From Myxococcota bacterium (GTDB lineage Bacteria > Myxococcota_A > UBA9160 > PR03), in the NCBI GenBank assembly GCA_030066475.1, contig JASJBO010000309.1:1-9132 (forward strand): a stretch of DNA of 9,132 nucleotides, in the 5' to 3' direction. The position numbers and the translations under genes were made by a program. Under the pieces are notes generated by a model, which saw only the letters and a program-made list of their open reading frames with translations, searched no databases and was not told where the DNA came from. How positions within the stretch are numbered: the first letter of the stretch is position 1; each line of letters starts with the position of its first letter. Of the stretch, positions 1 through 6,164 are shown one piece after another.

Positions 1-77
1 GCTATGGCTGCGGTTTCGCGCCTTGATCTCGGGCCGAATTCGCGCGCCAGGCTCGGTCCGGGTTCTTCAACGGGCTG
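1..77. other. Short non-coding left edge
   Basis: This stretch lies downstream of the minus-strand TPR-like gene, whose stop codon is at 78-80. I see no convincing start, stop or hairpin here that belongs to another gene. The plus-strand frame running from position 23 into the TPR gene is arginine- and proline-rich and looks like a GC-driven shadow. Confidence 0.5.
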
Positions 78-1283
78 CTAGCTCCCTCCCGCCTCCTTGG
101 TCTCGACGGGAGCGATCACGGGCGGCAGGTCGAGCTGGAAGGGCGCCTCGAGGCCGGCCCGCGCGGCCACCATCGAGCGCGGGTTGCGAGGCACGTCCAG
201 GGACGCCACGTGCTGGTACTCGGCCAGGGCGCGGGCGCGTTGGCCCTGCACGTCGAGGATCTGACCGCGCGTGACGCGCACCCAGCGATTGCCCCAGTCC
301 GGATTGGCCGGCCCGTCGGCGCCGAAGGTTTCGAGGATCGTCCACGCCTCTTCGGGGCGCCCGCGATGCAGCTCGATCCGCGCCCGCCAGATGCGCGCCA
401 TGTTCGCGCGGCCGCGGTGGTGCTCCGCCGGGTCGGGGTGCGCCTCGAGCGCACGGGCCTCTCGCATCGCCCCTTCGTAGTCCGACACCATCAGCAGCAG
501 GTCCACCAGGTCGAAGTGCACGATCGAGTTCCGCGGGTGCCGCGCGTGGAGCTCCCGCGTGACGGCCAGCGCCCGGGCGAGGTCCGGGTCCTCGTAGAAG
601 GTCAGGGCGTGGGAGAGGAAGAAGCCTCCGGTGAGCCGATAGCGCTCGCCGTACCGGTAGACCTCGTCGAAGTAGCGCAGCCCCTGCTCGGCATCGCCCT
701 TGGGAATGAACCACAGGAAGTCCAGCCACTTGAACAGGCTCGGCACCTGGCTCGCGTAGAAGGCGTAGAGCCCGAGCGAGAACTTCGCATCGTGGAGCGC
801 CGGGTCGAGCGCGAGCGCCCGCTCGAGGGCCAGCCGCCCCCGCTCGCCGAGACGGTACGCGCGGTACAGCTCGGCCCGCATGCCGTGCAGGCGGCCGCGA
901 TTGAAGAGCGCCTGGCCCAGGTAGAAGTGGGCCCGCGCGTCCTGCGGCCGGGCGGCGACCCACGCCTCGCCCTTGCGGATCGCGGCTGCGCACTCGCGCG
1001 CGATGGCCTCGTCGAAGCCCCCGCGGTCGTCCGACTGGACCTGGAGCCAGTAGAGCGTGTCGACCGCGTGGACGTGGGGCGCGGGGTGGACCGGGGCATG
1101 CGCGCGCAGACGGGCCCAGGTCTCCGCCGCCGCGTCGTAGTCGCCGTCGTCGTTCTGGCGCGTGCCCTCGCGCACCAGGCGGTCCACCACCGGGTCGTCC
1201 CACTCGGCCGACTCCGCCGCCATCGACGCGATGCACGAAGCGAGAGCCAGCATCGCAACGACGATCCACGAGCGCACGAGCAT
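78..1283 (-). CDS. TPR-like repeat lipoprotein, function unknown
   Basis: A 401-residue exported helical-repeat protein. The N-terminus has Arg 4, a hydrophobic core and a lipobox LASC at residues 14-17, so lipidation at Cys 17 and membrane anchoring are likely. The rest reads as degenerate tetratricopeptide-like helix pairs: around 40-65 (DGDYDAAAETWARL), 112-160 (ARAHFYLGQALFNRG, then LALERALALDP), 165-182, 225-282 (DLARALAVTRELHARHP, DYEGAMREARALEA), 290-320 and 333-361. Such repeats usually hold protein partners, and no catalytic motif is visible. A central hydrophobic-aromatic segment (183-195, LFKWLDFLWFIPK) interrupts the repeats. The ATG at 1283 begins 6 bases after the stop of the PEP-CTERM gene, and the GAGGA overlapping that stop can serve as ribosome binding site, so the two are probably cotranscribed. 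TPR assignment is by eye from periodicity; the specific role is unknown. Confidence 0.8.
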   Translation of the reverse strand: MLVRSWIVVAMLALASCIASMAAESAEWDDPVVDRLVREGTRQNDDGDYDAAAETWARLRAHAPVHPAPHVHAVDTLYWLQVQSDDRGGFDEAIARECAAAIRKGEAWVAARPQDARAHFYLGQALFNRGRLHGMRAELYRAYRLGERGRLALERALALDPALHDAKFSLGLYAFYASQVPSLFKWLDFLWFIPKGDAEQGLRYFDEVYRYGERYRLTGGFFLSHALTFYEDPDLARALAVTRELHARHPRNSIVHFDLVDLLLMVSDYEGAMREARALEAHPDPAEHHRGRANMARIWRARIELHRGRPEEAWTILETFGADGPANPDWGNRWVRVTRGQILDVQGQRARALAEYQHVASLDVPRNPRSMVAARAGLEAPFQLDLPPVIAPVETKEAGGS

Positions 1284-1289
1284 CGGTCC

Positions 1290-1925
1290 TCAGCTTCGGT
1301 GCGCTACTGGATGGGCTCCGGATCGCGCCTGCCGGCGGGCCGCGACGGCGACCAGCGCGGCCCAGGCGGCCGCGAGACCAGCCGGCTCCGGGACCTCGAC
1401 CACGAGCCGAAGCCGCCGGTTGATGTTGCCATCCAGGGTCTGCCACGTCGCGCCGTCGTTGGGGCTGAAGAGTGGCTTGACGAGGGAGCCGGGGCCGACC
1501 GTGCTCGAATCGGTAGTGTCGAACCAGTTCGTGAAATCGGGGGACCCGTCCGGATAGGCCAGCAGCATCCAGTAGGTTCCGTTCGGCTCGAGCACGGCGG
1601 GGGCGAGCGGCTCCCAGATGAAGGTGTTGATGACGGACAGCGGGCCCTCGCCGAAGCTCGCGACGTAGGTCGTCGGCTCGTCGTCGCCCGACCACAGCTC
1701 GGCGATCATCCCGGGCAGCGGCGCTCCCATGCTCACGGTGATCGCGGCGAGCTCGCGCGCCTGCCCGTCGTTGACGAAGCCGGCGGCCTTCCAGCTGTTC
1801 TCGCGGATCGAGTAGCCGCCGCCGGGGGCGCGGATGGTGTGGAAGTTCGAGACCAGCACCTCCTGGGCCGGAGCGGCGGCGGCCGCGAGCACGAGCACAC
1901 CGAGGAGGGTCGGCGCGAGGGGCAT
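1290..1925 (-). CDS. PEP-CTERM exported protein, possibly of a choice-of-anchor type
   Basis: A 211-residue exported protein. It has an N-terminal signal peptide (residues 1-20, ending APA) and a C-terminal tripartite sorting signal: VPEP at 178-181, a short alanine/leucine-rich membrane segment (182-196) and a basic tail beginning RR at 197-198. This is the PEP-CTERM arrangement, which in known systems is cleaved and sorted by an exosortase; no exosortase gene is in the window. The body is rich in Gly, Trp, Asn and aromatic residues in short beta-like stretches ([49 protein letters not shown]), resembling the choice-of-anchor R proteins as I remember them. That subfamily call is tentative. 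The tail after the membrane segment (about 15 residues) is longer than usual. The start at 1925 has no Shine-Dalgarno, but TATCCT ends 6 bases before it. Confidence 0.8.
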   Translation of the reverse strand: MPLAPTLLGVLVLAAAAAPAQEVLVSNFHTIRAPGGGYSIRENSWKAAGFVNDGQARELAAITVSMGAPLPGMIAELWSGDDEPTTYVASFGEGPLSVINTFIWEPLAPAVLEPNGTYWMLLAYPDGSPDFTNWFDTTDSSTVGPGSLVKPLFSPNDGATWQTLDGNINRRLRLVVEVPEPAGLAAAWAALVAVAARRQARSGAHPVAHRS

Positions 1926-2032
1926 GCGAGGAGGATACCACGGGGTCGGCCAGGAGATTCGCAGCGCGCCGCCCGTTGCTCACGGTATGCTCGGTGGCGC
2001 GCACCGCCTGCGAAGAGGACACCCTCGGCATC
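1926..2032. promoter_or_regulatory. Divergent promoter region
   Basis: About 107 bases separate the minus-strand PEP-CTERM gene from the plus-strand DUF1538 operon. On the minus strand TATCCT (1937 down to 1932) lies 6 bases before the ATG at 1925 and fits a -10 box for a leaderless transcript. On the plus strand TATGCT (1986-1991) is a candidate -10 that would start transcription near 1998, 35 bases before the GTG at 2033. I see no clear -35 element for either, so both are weak calls. Confidence 0.4.
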
Positions 2033-2764
2033 GTGAACTGGCTGCGATCGCTGCTGCGCTTCCTGTCGGGGAGTGCCCGTGACCTCACCCCGATCGTGCT
2101 GGTCATCGCGCTCTTCCAGCTGCTGGTCCTGCGCCAGCCGTTCCCCGACCTCGGGAACGCCCTGCTCGGCCTGATCCTGGTCCTGCTGGGCCTCTCCTTC
2201 TTCGTCCGGGGCCTCGACCTCGGGCTCTTCCCACTCGGCGAGAGCATGGCGCACGCTTTCGCCCGCAAGGGCTCCCTCGGCTGGCTGCTGGCCTTCTCCT
2301 TCGCCCTGGGCCTGGGCACCACGGTCGCGGAGCCGGCACTGATCGCGATTGCCGCCGAGGCGTCGGAGGTCGCGGCCCAGGCCGGGGCCATCGCCGACAG
2401 CGCGGCGGCGCGCCACCGCTACGCCCTCGGTCTGCGGCTCACGGTCGGGCTGGCGGTGGGGGTTGCCCTCGTGATCGGCGTCTTCCGGATCCTGACCGGA
2501 TGGCCCATTCATCTGATGATCGCGGGCGGCTACCTGCTGGTCGTCGTCATGACGGCCTTCGCGCCCGAGGAGATCATCGGCATCGCCTACGACTCCGGCG
2601 GCGTCACGACCTCCACCATCACGGTGCCGCTGGTGACCGCCCTGGGCGTGGGCCTGGCCTCGTCGATCGAGGGTCGCAATCCCGTCCTGGATGGGTTCGG
2701 GCTGATTGCGTTTGCGTCGCTCACCCCGATCGTGTTCGTCCTCGCCTACGGAATGCTGATCTGA
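2033..2764 (+). CDS. DUF1538 membrane protein, first of a pair (UmpA/UmpB-like)
   Basis: A 243-residue integral membrane protein of the DUF1538 family, with about seven hydrophobic segments (near 18-34, 42-60, 84-98, 134-152, 161-177, 192-210, 222-241). Family-type motifs are GTTVAEPAL (95-103), [15 protein letters not shown] (186-200) and [11 protein letters not shown] (220-230). An upstream TTG at 1976 is possible, but the GTG at 2033 is preferred because from there the protein aligns residue for residue with the start of the next gene ([10 protein letters not shown] against [10 protein letters not shown]). The ribosome binding site is weak: GAGGA lies 13 bases upstream. From memory, a DUF1538 pair called UmpA/UmpB from Halomonas was reported as a two-component Na+(Li+,K+)/H+ antiporter, so cation/proton exchange in the inner membrane is the best guess. 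Substrate here is inferred, not shown. Confidence 0.85.
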   Translation: MNWLRSLLRFLSGSARDLTPIVLVIALFQLLVLRQPFPDLGNALLGLILVLLGLSFFVRGLDLGLFPLGESMAHAFARKGSLGWLLAFSFALGLGTTVAEPALIAIAAEASEVAAQAGAIADSAAARHRYALGLRLTVGLAVGVALVIGVFRILTGWPIHLMIAGGYLLVVVMTAFAPEEIIGIAYDSGGVTTSTITVPLVTALGVGLASSIEGRNPVLDGFGLIAFASLTPIVFVLAYGMLI

Positions 2765-3585
2765 TGCCGTGGCTGGCCGAGCTGCTTCGGGTCGTGGTGG
2801 AGACCGTCCGCGACGTCCTCCCGATCGTCGCCATCCTGGCCGTCTTCCAGCTCTTCGTCCTGCGGCGAAAGCTGCCCAACCCGATGCGGCTGTTGCAGGG
2901 GCTCGGCTTCGTGCTGGCCGGGCTGGTGCTGTTCCTGATGGGCCTGGAGCAGGCCGTCTTTCCCGTCGGCAAGACCATGGCCGCCCAGCTCACCGCGCCG
3001 CAGGTGCTCGGCACCGCGGGCGCGCAGGACGCCGCTGCCGCCGACCCGCTGGCCTATCTGTGGGTCTACGCGTTCGCCTTCGCCATCGGGTTCAGCACGA
3101 CCATCGCCGAGCCGGCGCTGATCGCGGTGGCGCTCAAGGCCGAGGAGCTCTCCGCCGGCGCCATCAACGCCTGGGGCCTGCGGATCGCCGTGGCGATCGG
3201 GGTCGCGCTCGGCATCAGCCTCGGTGCGCTCCGCATCGTGCTCGGCGTCCCCCTCCACTACTTCATCGGAGTCGGGTACGCCGTGGTCGTCGTCCAGACG
3301 CTCTTCGCACCGAGGCTCATCGTGCCGCTCGCCTACGATTCGGGCGGCGTCACCACGTCCACCGTGACCGTACCACTGGTCGCCGCGCTGGGACTCGGGC
3401 TGGCCGATGCGCTCCCCGGCCGAAGCCCCCTCATCGACGGCTTCGGACTGATCGCCTTCGCCAGCCTCTTTCCCATGCTCACCGTCATGACCTACGCGCA
3501 GGCCTCGGAGTGGCGGGCCGCGCGCAGCCGTGCGGCCGGGGATCACGCCGCGGGCGAGCTAGCATCCGAGGAGGATCGACCATGA
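2764..3585 (+). CDS. DUF1538 membrane protein, second of a pair (UmpA/UmpB-like)
   Basis: A 273-residue membrane protein homologous to the preceding one throughout. Shared motifs are STTIAEPAL (111-119), [15 protein letters not shown] (191-205) and [11 protein letters not shown] (225-235). It differs in a longer, alanine-rich loop at 78-97 and a hydrophilic C-terminal tail (246-273) rich in Arg, Ala and Glu that probably faces the cytoplasm. The ATG shares its A with the upstream stop (TGATG), and no good Shine-Dalgarno precedes it, which points to termination-reinitiation and equal production of the two subunits. The two proteins probably form a heteromeric transporter. In many genomes two DUF1538 domains are, as I recall, fused in one polypeptide of about 500 residues; here they are separate. 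The tail is a plausible contact site for the P-II-like or CBS partner (inference). Confidence 0.87.
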   Translation: MPWLAELLRVVVETVRDVLPIVAILAVFQLFVLRRKLPNPMRLLQGLGFVLAGLVLFLMGLEQAVFPVGKTMAAQLTAPQVLGTAGAQDAAAADPLAYLWVYAFAFAIGFSTTIAEPALIAVALKAEELSAGAINAWGLRIAVAIGVALGISLGALRIVLGVPLHYFIGVGYAVVVVQTLFAPRLIVPLAYDSGGVTTSTVTVPLVAALGLGLADALPGRSPLIDGFGLIAFASLFPMLTVMTYAQASEWRAARSRAAGDHAAGELASEEDRP

Positions 3586-3932
3586 GGTTCAAGCTGCTGG
3601 TAGCCCTGGTGGATGACCACCTGACGGAGGCGGTCACCGAGGCGGCTCGGGACGCGGGCGCGACCGGCTGTACCGTGCTGACCCAGGCACGGGGCGAGGG
3701 GCTCGAGAAGAAGACGACGTTCCTCGGCCTCACCCTCGAGACCCAACGGGACGTGGTCCTGCTGCTCGTCGAGGAGCACCGGGCACGCCACATCCTGGAG
3801 ACCATCGGGGAGGCCGGCGAGTTCGACTCGAGCCCGGGCACGGGCATCGCCTTCCAGGTCGACGTGGAAGACGCCGTGGGGGTCGCCCACCAGGCGGAGA
3901 GCATCACGCCGAGCCTTCAGGAGGAGCTGTGA
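3582..3932 (+). CDS. P-II-like signalling protein
   Basis: A 116-residue soluble protein with the P-II plan: an N-terminal beta strand (FKLLVALVDD, 3-12), a helix (13-25), a strand (TGCTVLTQARG), a T-loop region (about 37-56), strand DVVLLLVEE (57-65), helix (66-79) and a B-loop-like segment SSPGTGIAFQVDV (83-95). P-II trimers bind ATP/ADP or related nucleotides at subunit interfaces and press their T-loops on transporters or enzymes. Here the T-loop is short, and the Tyr that is uridylylated in GlnB/GlnK is absent. This is therefore a P-II-like protein and not a classical nitrogen regulator. The start is firm: GAGGAGGA lies 6 bases before the ATG, and the ATGA overlap joins it to the DUF1538 gene. 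By context it should regulate that transporter, as GlnK does AmtB and SbtB does SbtA. The ligand is unknown. Confidence 0.85.
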   Translation: MRFKLLVALVDDHLTEAVTEAARDAGATGCTVLTQARGEGLEKKTTFLGLTLETQRDVVLLLVEEHRARHILETIGEAGEFDSSPGTGIAFQVDVEDAVGVAHQAESITPSLQEEL

Positions 3933-4333
3933 CGGAGAGGAACGTCATCCGCGTCGCGGACGTGATGGAGCAGGACTTCGCGATCGTCGAGGGCATCGCC
4001 ACGGTGGCCGAGGCGCTCGCCCTCATGCGGGAGAGGAACGCGCACTTCCTCATCGTCGCCAAGCGCCACGAGGACGACGAGTTCGGCATCGTGATGATCC
4101 GGGACATCGCCGAGCACGTGCTGGCCCCGAATCGCTCCCCGGAGCGCACCAACGTCTACGAGATCATGTCCAAGCCGGTGCTGTCCGTACCGCCCCGGAT
4201 GGACATTCGCTACTGCGCGCGGCTGTTCCACCGCTTCGGGATCTCCACCGCGCCCGTGATCGAGGGGGACGAGATCCGGGGCATCGTCACCTACGACCAG
4301 CTCGTCCTGAAGGGGTTGGCGCAGCAGGCTTGA
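3929..4333 (+). CDS. Two-CBS-domain protein
   Basis: A 134-residue soluble protein made of a tandem CBS pair (Bateman module): CBS1 at about 9-66 (VADVMEQDFAIV ... GIVMIRDIAEHVL) and CBS2 at about 75-130 (NVYEIMSKPVLSV ... GIVTYDQLVLKGL). There is no other domain, so it must act on a partner. Such pairs bind adenosine nucleotides between the domains. The usual G-[IV]-V-T-x-x-D ribose-binding motif is split: CBS1 keeps the Asp (59) but has Met 56 in place of Thr, while CBS2 keeps Thr 121 but has Gln 124 in place of Asp. The GTG start shares GTGA with the P-II-like stop and has AGGAGGA at 3919-3925, so it is the last gene of a coupled four-gene unit. A role as second adenylate sensor for the DUF1538 transporter is inferred from context. 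Confidence 0.88.
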   Translation: MTERNVIRVADVMEQDFAIVEGIATVAEALALMRERNAHFLIVAKRHEDDEFGIVMIRDIAEHVLAPNRSPERTNVYEIMSKPVLSVPPRMDIRYCARLFHRFGISTAPVIEGDEIRGIVTYDQLVLKGLAQQA

Positions 4334-4339
4334 GGCGCA

Positions 4340-4380
4340 CCCGCGCGAGCGGCAGCGGAGCTTCCGCGAGCGCCCGCGGG
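4340..4380 (+). terminator. GC-rich hairpin after the DUF1538 operon
   Basis: Seven bases after the CBS stop codon, CCCGCG (4340-4345) can pair with CGCGGG (4375-4380), and inside it GCGGA (4355-4359) pairs with TCCGC (4363-4367) around a 3-base loop. There is no T-run after it, so it may act as an mRNA end-protecting structure or a Rho-aided terminator. In such GC-rich DNA it could also be chance. Confidence 0.3.
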
Positions 4381-4415
4381 GAGGCGCCTGGGGCGCGATG
4401 TCCCAAGGGCCGCCA

Positions 4416-4452
4416 CTGGCGCGTCGGAACGCATTTCTGGCGCGTTGGAACG
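4416..4452 (+). repeat. Two 16-base direct repeats, 21-base period
   Basis: CTGGCGCGTCGGAACG (4416-4431) and CTGGCGCGTTGGAACG (4437-4452) differ at one base and start exactly 21 bases apart, two helical turns, so they present the same face of DNA. The second copy contains CGTTGGAACG, whose CGTT/AACG arms are inverted repeats. A third partial match, TCGAACG, follows at 4456-4462. They lie 81-117 bases before the start of the secreted-protein gene and may be operator sites for an unknown regulator. They do not fit a sigma-54 promoter, as the GG-to-GC spacing in the first copy is 11 and not 10. Confidence 0.6.
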
Positions 4453-4532
4453 GGATCGAACGGCGCTGCCGCGAGACCATGGGATGCATCGAGAACGCTG
4501 CCTGATCCCAGGTCAACGCATTGGAGGAGATC

Positions 4533-6038
4533 ATGAACCCCGTCAGGCTGGCCGCCATCGTCGCGGCCTCGACTCTCGTGGCCCTGAGCGCGCACGCGGG
4601 CCACGGCTACCTGCCCAAGAAGAACGTCGAGATCCCCGACAGCAACTGCTTCTGGACCGGTCCCTACGTCCGGGAGAACCCGGTCACCAACATCGCCTAC
4701 CCGGATACGGGCGCCAAGTACTGGGCGACCAACTTCGCGATGCCCGAGGGCTCCACCCTGAAGATCACCGGTCGCTACATGCACAACCGCTACATGTCGT
4801 ACAACTCGTACGACATCGCGGGTGACGACCCGACCTACTCTCCCGTCGACGCCATCACCGACGTCGACCTGCAGCCCTTGTTCCGATTCGCGAAGAACCC
4901 GTACGTGGAGGGCAACCGCCGAAACACCTGGCTTCGCCGCTACGTGCTCGAGGTCCTGCCGGGCGCTCCGGTCGAGGGCGATCCGCCCAACACGCTGCGC
5001 TCGAACGCCGCGTACGGCGAGCGTGCGACTCTCGTCCTGCGCTCCTACGTGGAAGATGCCGGCACCGGCAACACGGCGGGCGAGTACCTGCCGTCGCCGA
5101 TCGTGACCCTGGCCGACGGCACCGTCCTGTGGGACGTCGAGGAGATCTGTGAGACGCTCGACGTCGACTCCTCGATCGTCAACATCCCGCTCATTCCCGC
5201 TGCGACCTACGACCGGATGGCCGCGTTCGGCAATCCGTACCACCTGGACGGCACCGAGGCGAACCCGACCTTCCTGCTCAAGGCCTTCACGTTCCCCGAG
5301 AACATCAGCTGCGACTGGTTCGGCGCCTGCAGCCCGGCTCCCAGCGATCAGCCCGGGTTCTACGCCAACCTGGACAACCAGTACGTGTTCGGCATGACGA
5401 CCAACGCGCGTCCGATCGTGGTTCCGGAGGCCGCGCTCGAACTCGAGGAGGGAACGACGCCTCTCGGTGTGGTCACGGTCGGCTTCCAGAAGGACCCCGA
5501 GCTGGCGGTTGCCGTCTTCCGCGGGAAGCTGCCCGAGACGCCGCGGACCCGCGAGGGCAGCAAGTACGCCGAAGAGGGCGAGATGCGCTACTGGTCGTTC
5601 TGCACCAACCAGTACATGTCCCAGAAGGTGACCGACTGCCTGTACGACGAGCAGGTCGTCACGGACGAGGACGGGTACTACACCATCGCCATCGGCTGGG
5701 AAGAGGACCGTCCCGCCAACGCGACCGCCGAGTGCGGCTACAACTGGCTTCCGACCTCGACCGCGGGCGACGGCTACCTCGACATCCTCGAGCAGGAGGT
5801 CGCCCAGGGCGAGCTGGATCCGGTCGAGCTGGTGACGCCGAACGCGCTCGGCCAGCCTCGCGCGAACAACCCCTACCAGAACATGGTGATCGTGCGGAAC
5901 ATGCTGCCCGCGGCCGACTTCCCGTACGCCATCCAGGACGTCTCGAGCTACGCCGAGACGGCGAGCGTGATGGGCGAGTACGCGGTGGGCTACTGGTACG
6001 AGTCCCGGGCCGCCTTCGAGAGCCGCGGCTGCCACTGA
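4533..6038 (+). CDS. Secreted protein of unknown function, 501 residues
   Basis: I do not recognise a named family. A clear signal peptide (1-22, hydrophobic core then SAHA) predicts export to the periplasm or beyond. The mature part holds eight cysteines (39, 206, 260, 266, 357, 369, 401, 500), an even number compatible with disulfides. It is acidic and rich in Tyr, Pro and Asn. Notable segments are TGRYMHNRYMSYNSYD (79-94), which resembles the start of beta-sandwich domains in uncharacterised exported proteins, and RYWSFCTNQYMSQKV (352-366), followed by DCLYDEQ. No known catalytic triad or metal motif is evident, and there are no membrane segments after the signal. The ATG at 4533 is preferred over a TTG four codons upstream, because GGAGGA (4523-4528) sits 4 bases before it and the signal peptide begins properly. 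It appears monocistronic, between the direct repeats and a strong hairpin. High translation is suggested by the good ribosome site only. Confidence 0.83.
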   Translation: MNPVRLAAIVAASTLVALSAHAGHGYLPKKNVEIPDSNCFWTGPYVRENPVTNIAYPDTGAKYWATNFAMPEGSTLKITGRYMHNRYMSYNSYDIAGDDPTYSPVDAITDVDLQPLFRFAKNPYVEGNRRNTWLRRYVLEVLPGAPVEGDPPNTLRSNAAYGERATLVLRSYVEDAGTGNTAGEYLPSPIVTLADGTVLWDVEEICETLDVDSSIVNIPLIPAATYDRMAAFGNPYHLDGTEANPTFLLKAFTFPENISCDWFGACSPAPSDQPGFYANLDNQYVFGMTTNARPIVVPEAALELEEGTTPLGVVTVGFQKDPELAVAVFRGKLPETPRTREGSKYAEEGEMRYWSFCTNQYMSQKVTDCLYDEQVVTDEDGYYTIAIGWEEDRPANATAECGYNWLPTSTAGDGYLDILEQEVAQGELDPVELVTPNALGQPRANNPYQNMVIVRNMLPAADFPYAIQDVSSYAETASVMGEYAVGYWYESRAAFESRGCH

Positions 6039-6065
6039 GCGGCTCCCGGAACCGGATCGAGACGG

Positions 6066-6096
6066 ACGGCCCGGTGCTCCCCGAGCGCCGGGCCGT
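6066..6096 (+). terminator. Strong intrinsic-terminator-like hairpin
   Basis: ACGGCCCGG (6066-6074) pairs perfectly with CCGGGCCGT (6088-6096). The pairing continues inward through one T-G wobble and four more pairs to a 3-base loop at 6080-6082, giving a 14-pair stem. It begins 27 bases after the stop codon of the secreted-protein gene and is followed by TTTCCCG, so the T-run is short. It should end transcription of that gene and insulate the aminotransferase operon. Confidence 0.75.
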
Positions 6097-6151
6097 TTCC
6101 CGCTCCCGTCCGGGCGGGCGCACGACGAGAGGATGCCCGGCGCAGATCCAC

Positions 6152-6164
6152 TAGATTCTCCCGC
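6152..6164 (+). promoter_or_regulatory. -10 element for a probably leaderless hisC transcript
   Basis: TAGATT (6152-6157) matches the TANNNT core of a -10 box and ends 7 bases before the ATG at 6165, the distance expected if transcription starts at the A of the start codon. No Shine-Dalgarno sequence lies upstream of this ATG, which supports a leaderless message. No clear -35 hexamer is visible. Confidence 0.5.

Noticed and set aside
1976..2032. TTG at 1976 as start of the first DUF1538 gene
   Set aside because: The extra 19 residues have no counterpart in the paralogue next door, which aligns from the GTG at 2033.
210..2036. Plus-strand open frame of 608 codons antisense to the TPR and PEP-CTERM genes
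   Set aside because: No motif or signal peptide, and it opposes two genes with good signal and sorting features.
67..2391. Minus-strand open frame of 774 codons across the TPR, PEP-CTERM and DUF1538 genes
   Set aside because: Arg/Pro/Gly-rich low-complexity translation in a different frame from clearly recognisable proteins; GC-driven shadow.
4416..4452. Sigma-54 promoter in the direct repeats
   Set aside because: GG and GC elements are 11 bases apart in the first copy, not 10, and the second copy has no GC element.
4416..4452. CRISPR array
   Set aside because: Only two short copies with a 5-base gap; no spacers of CRISPR size and no cas genes.
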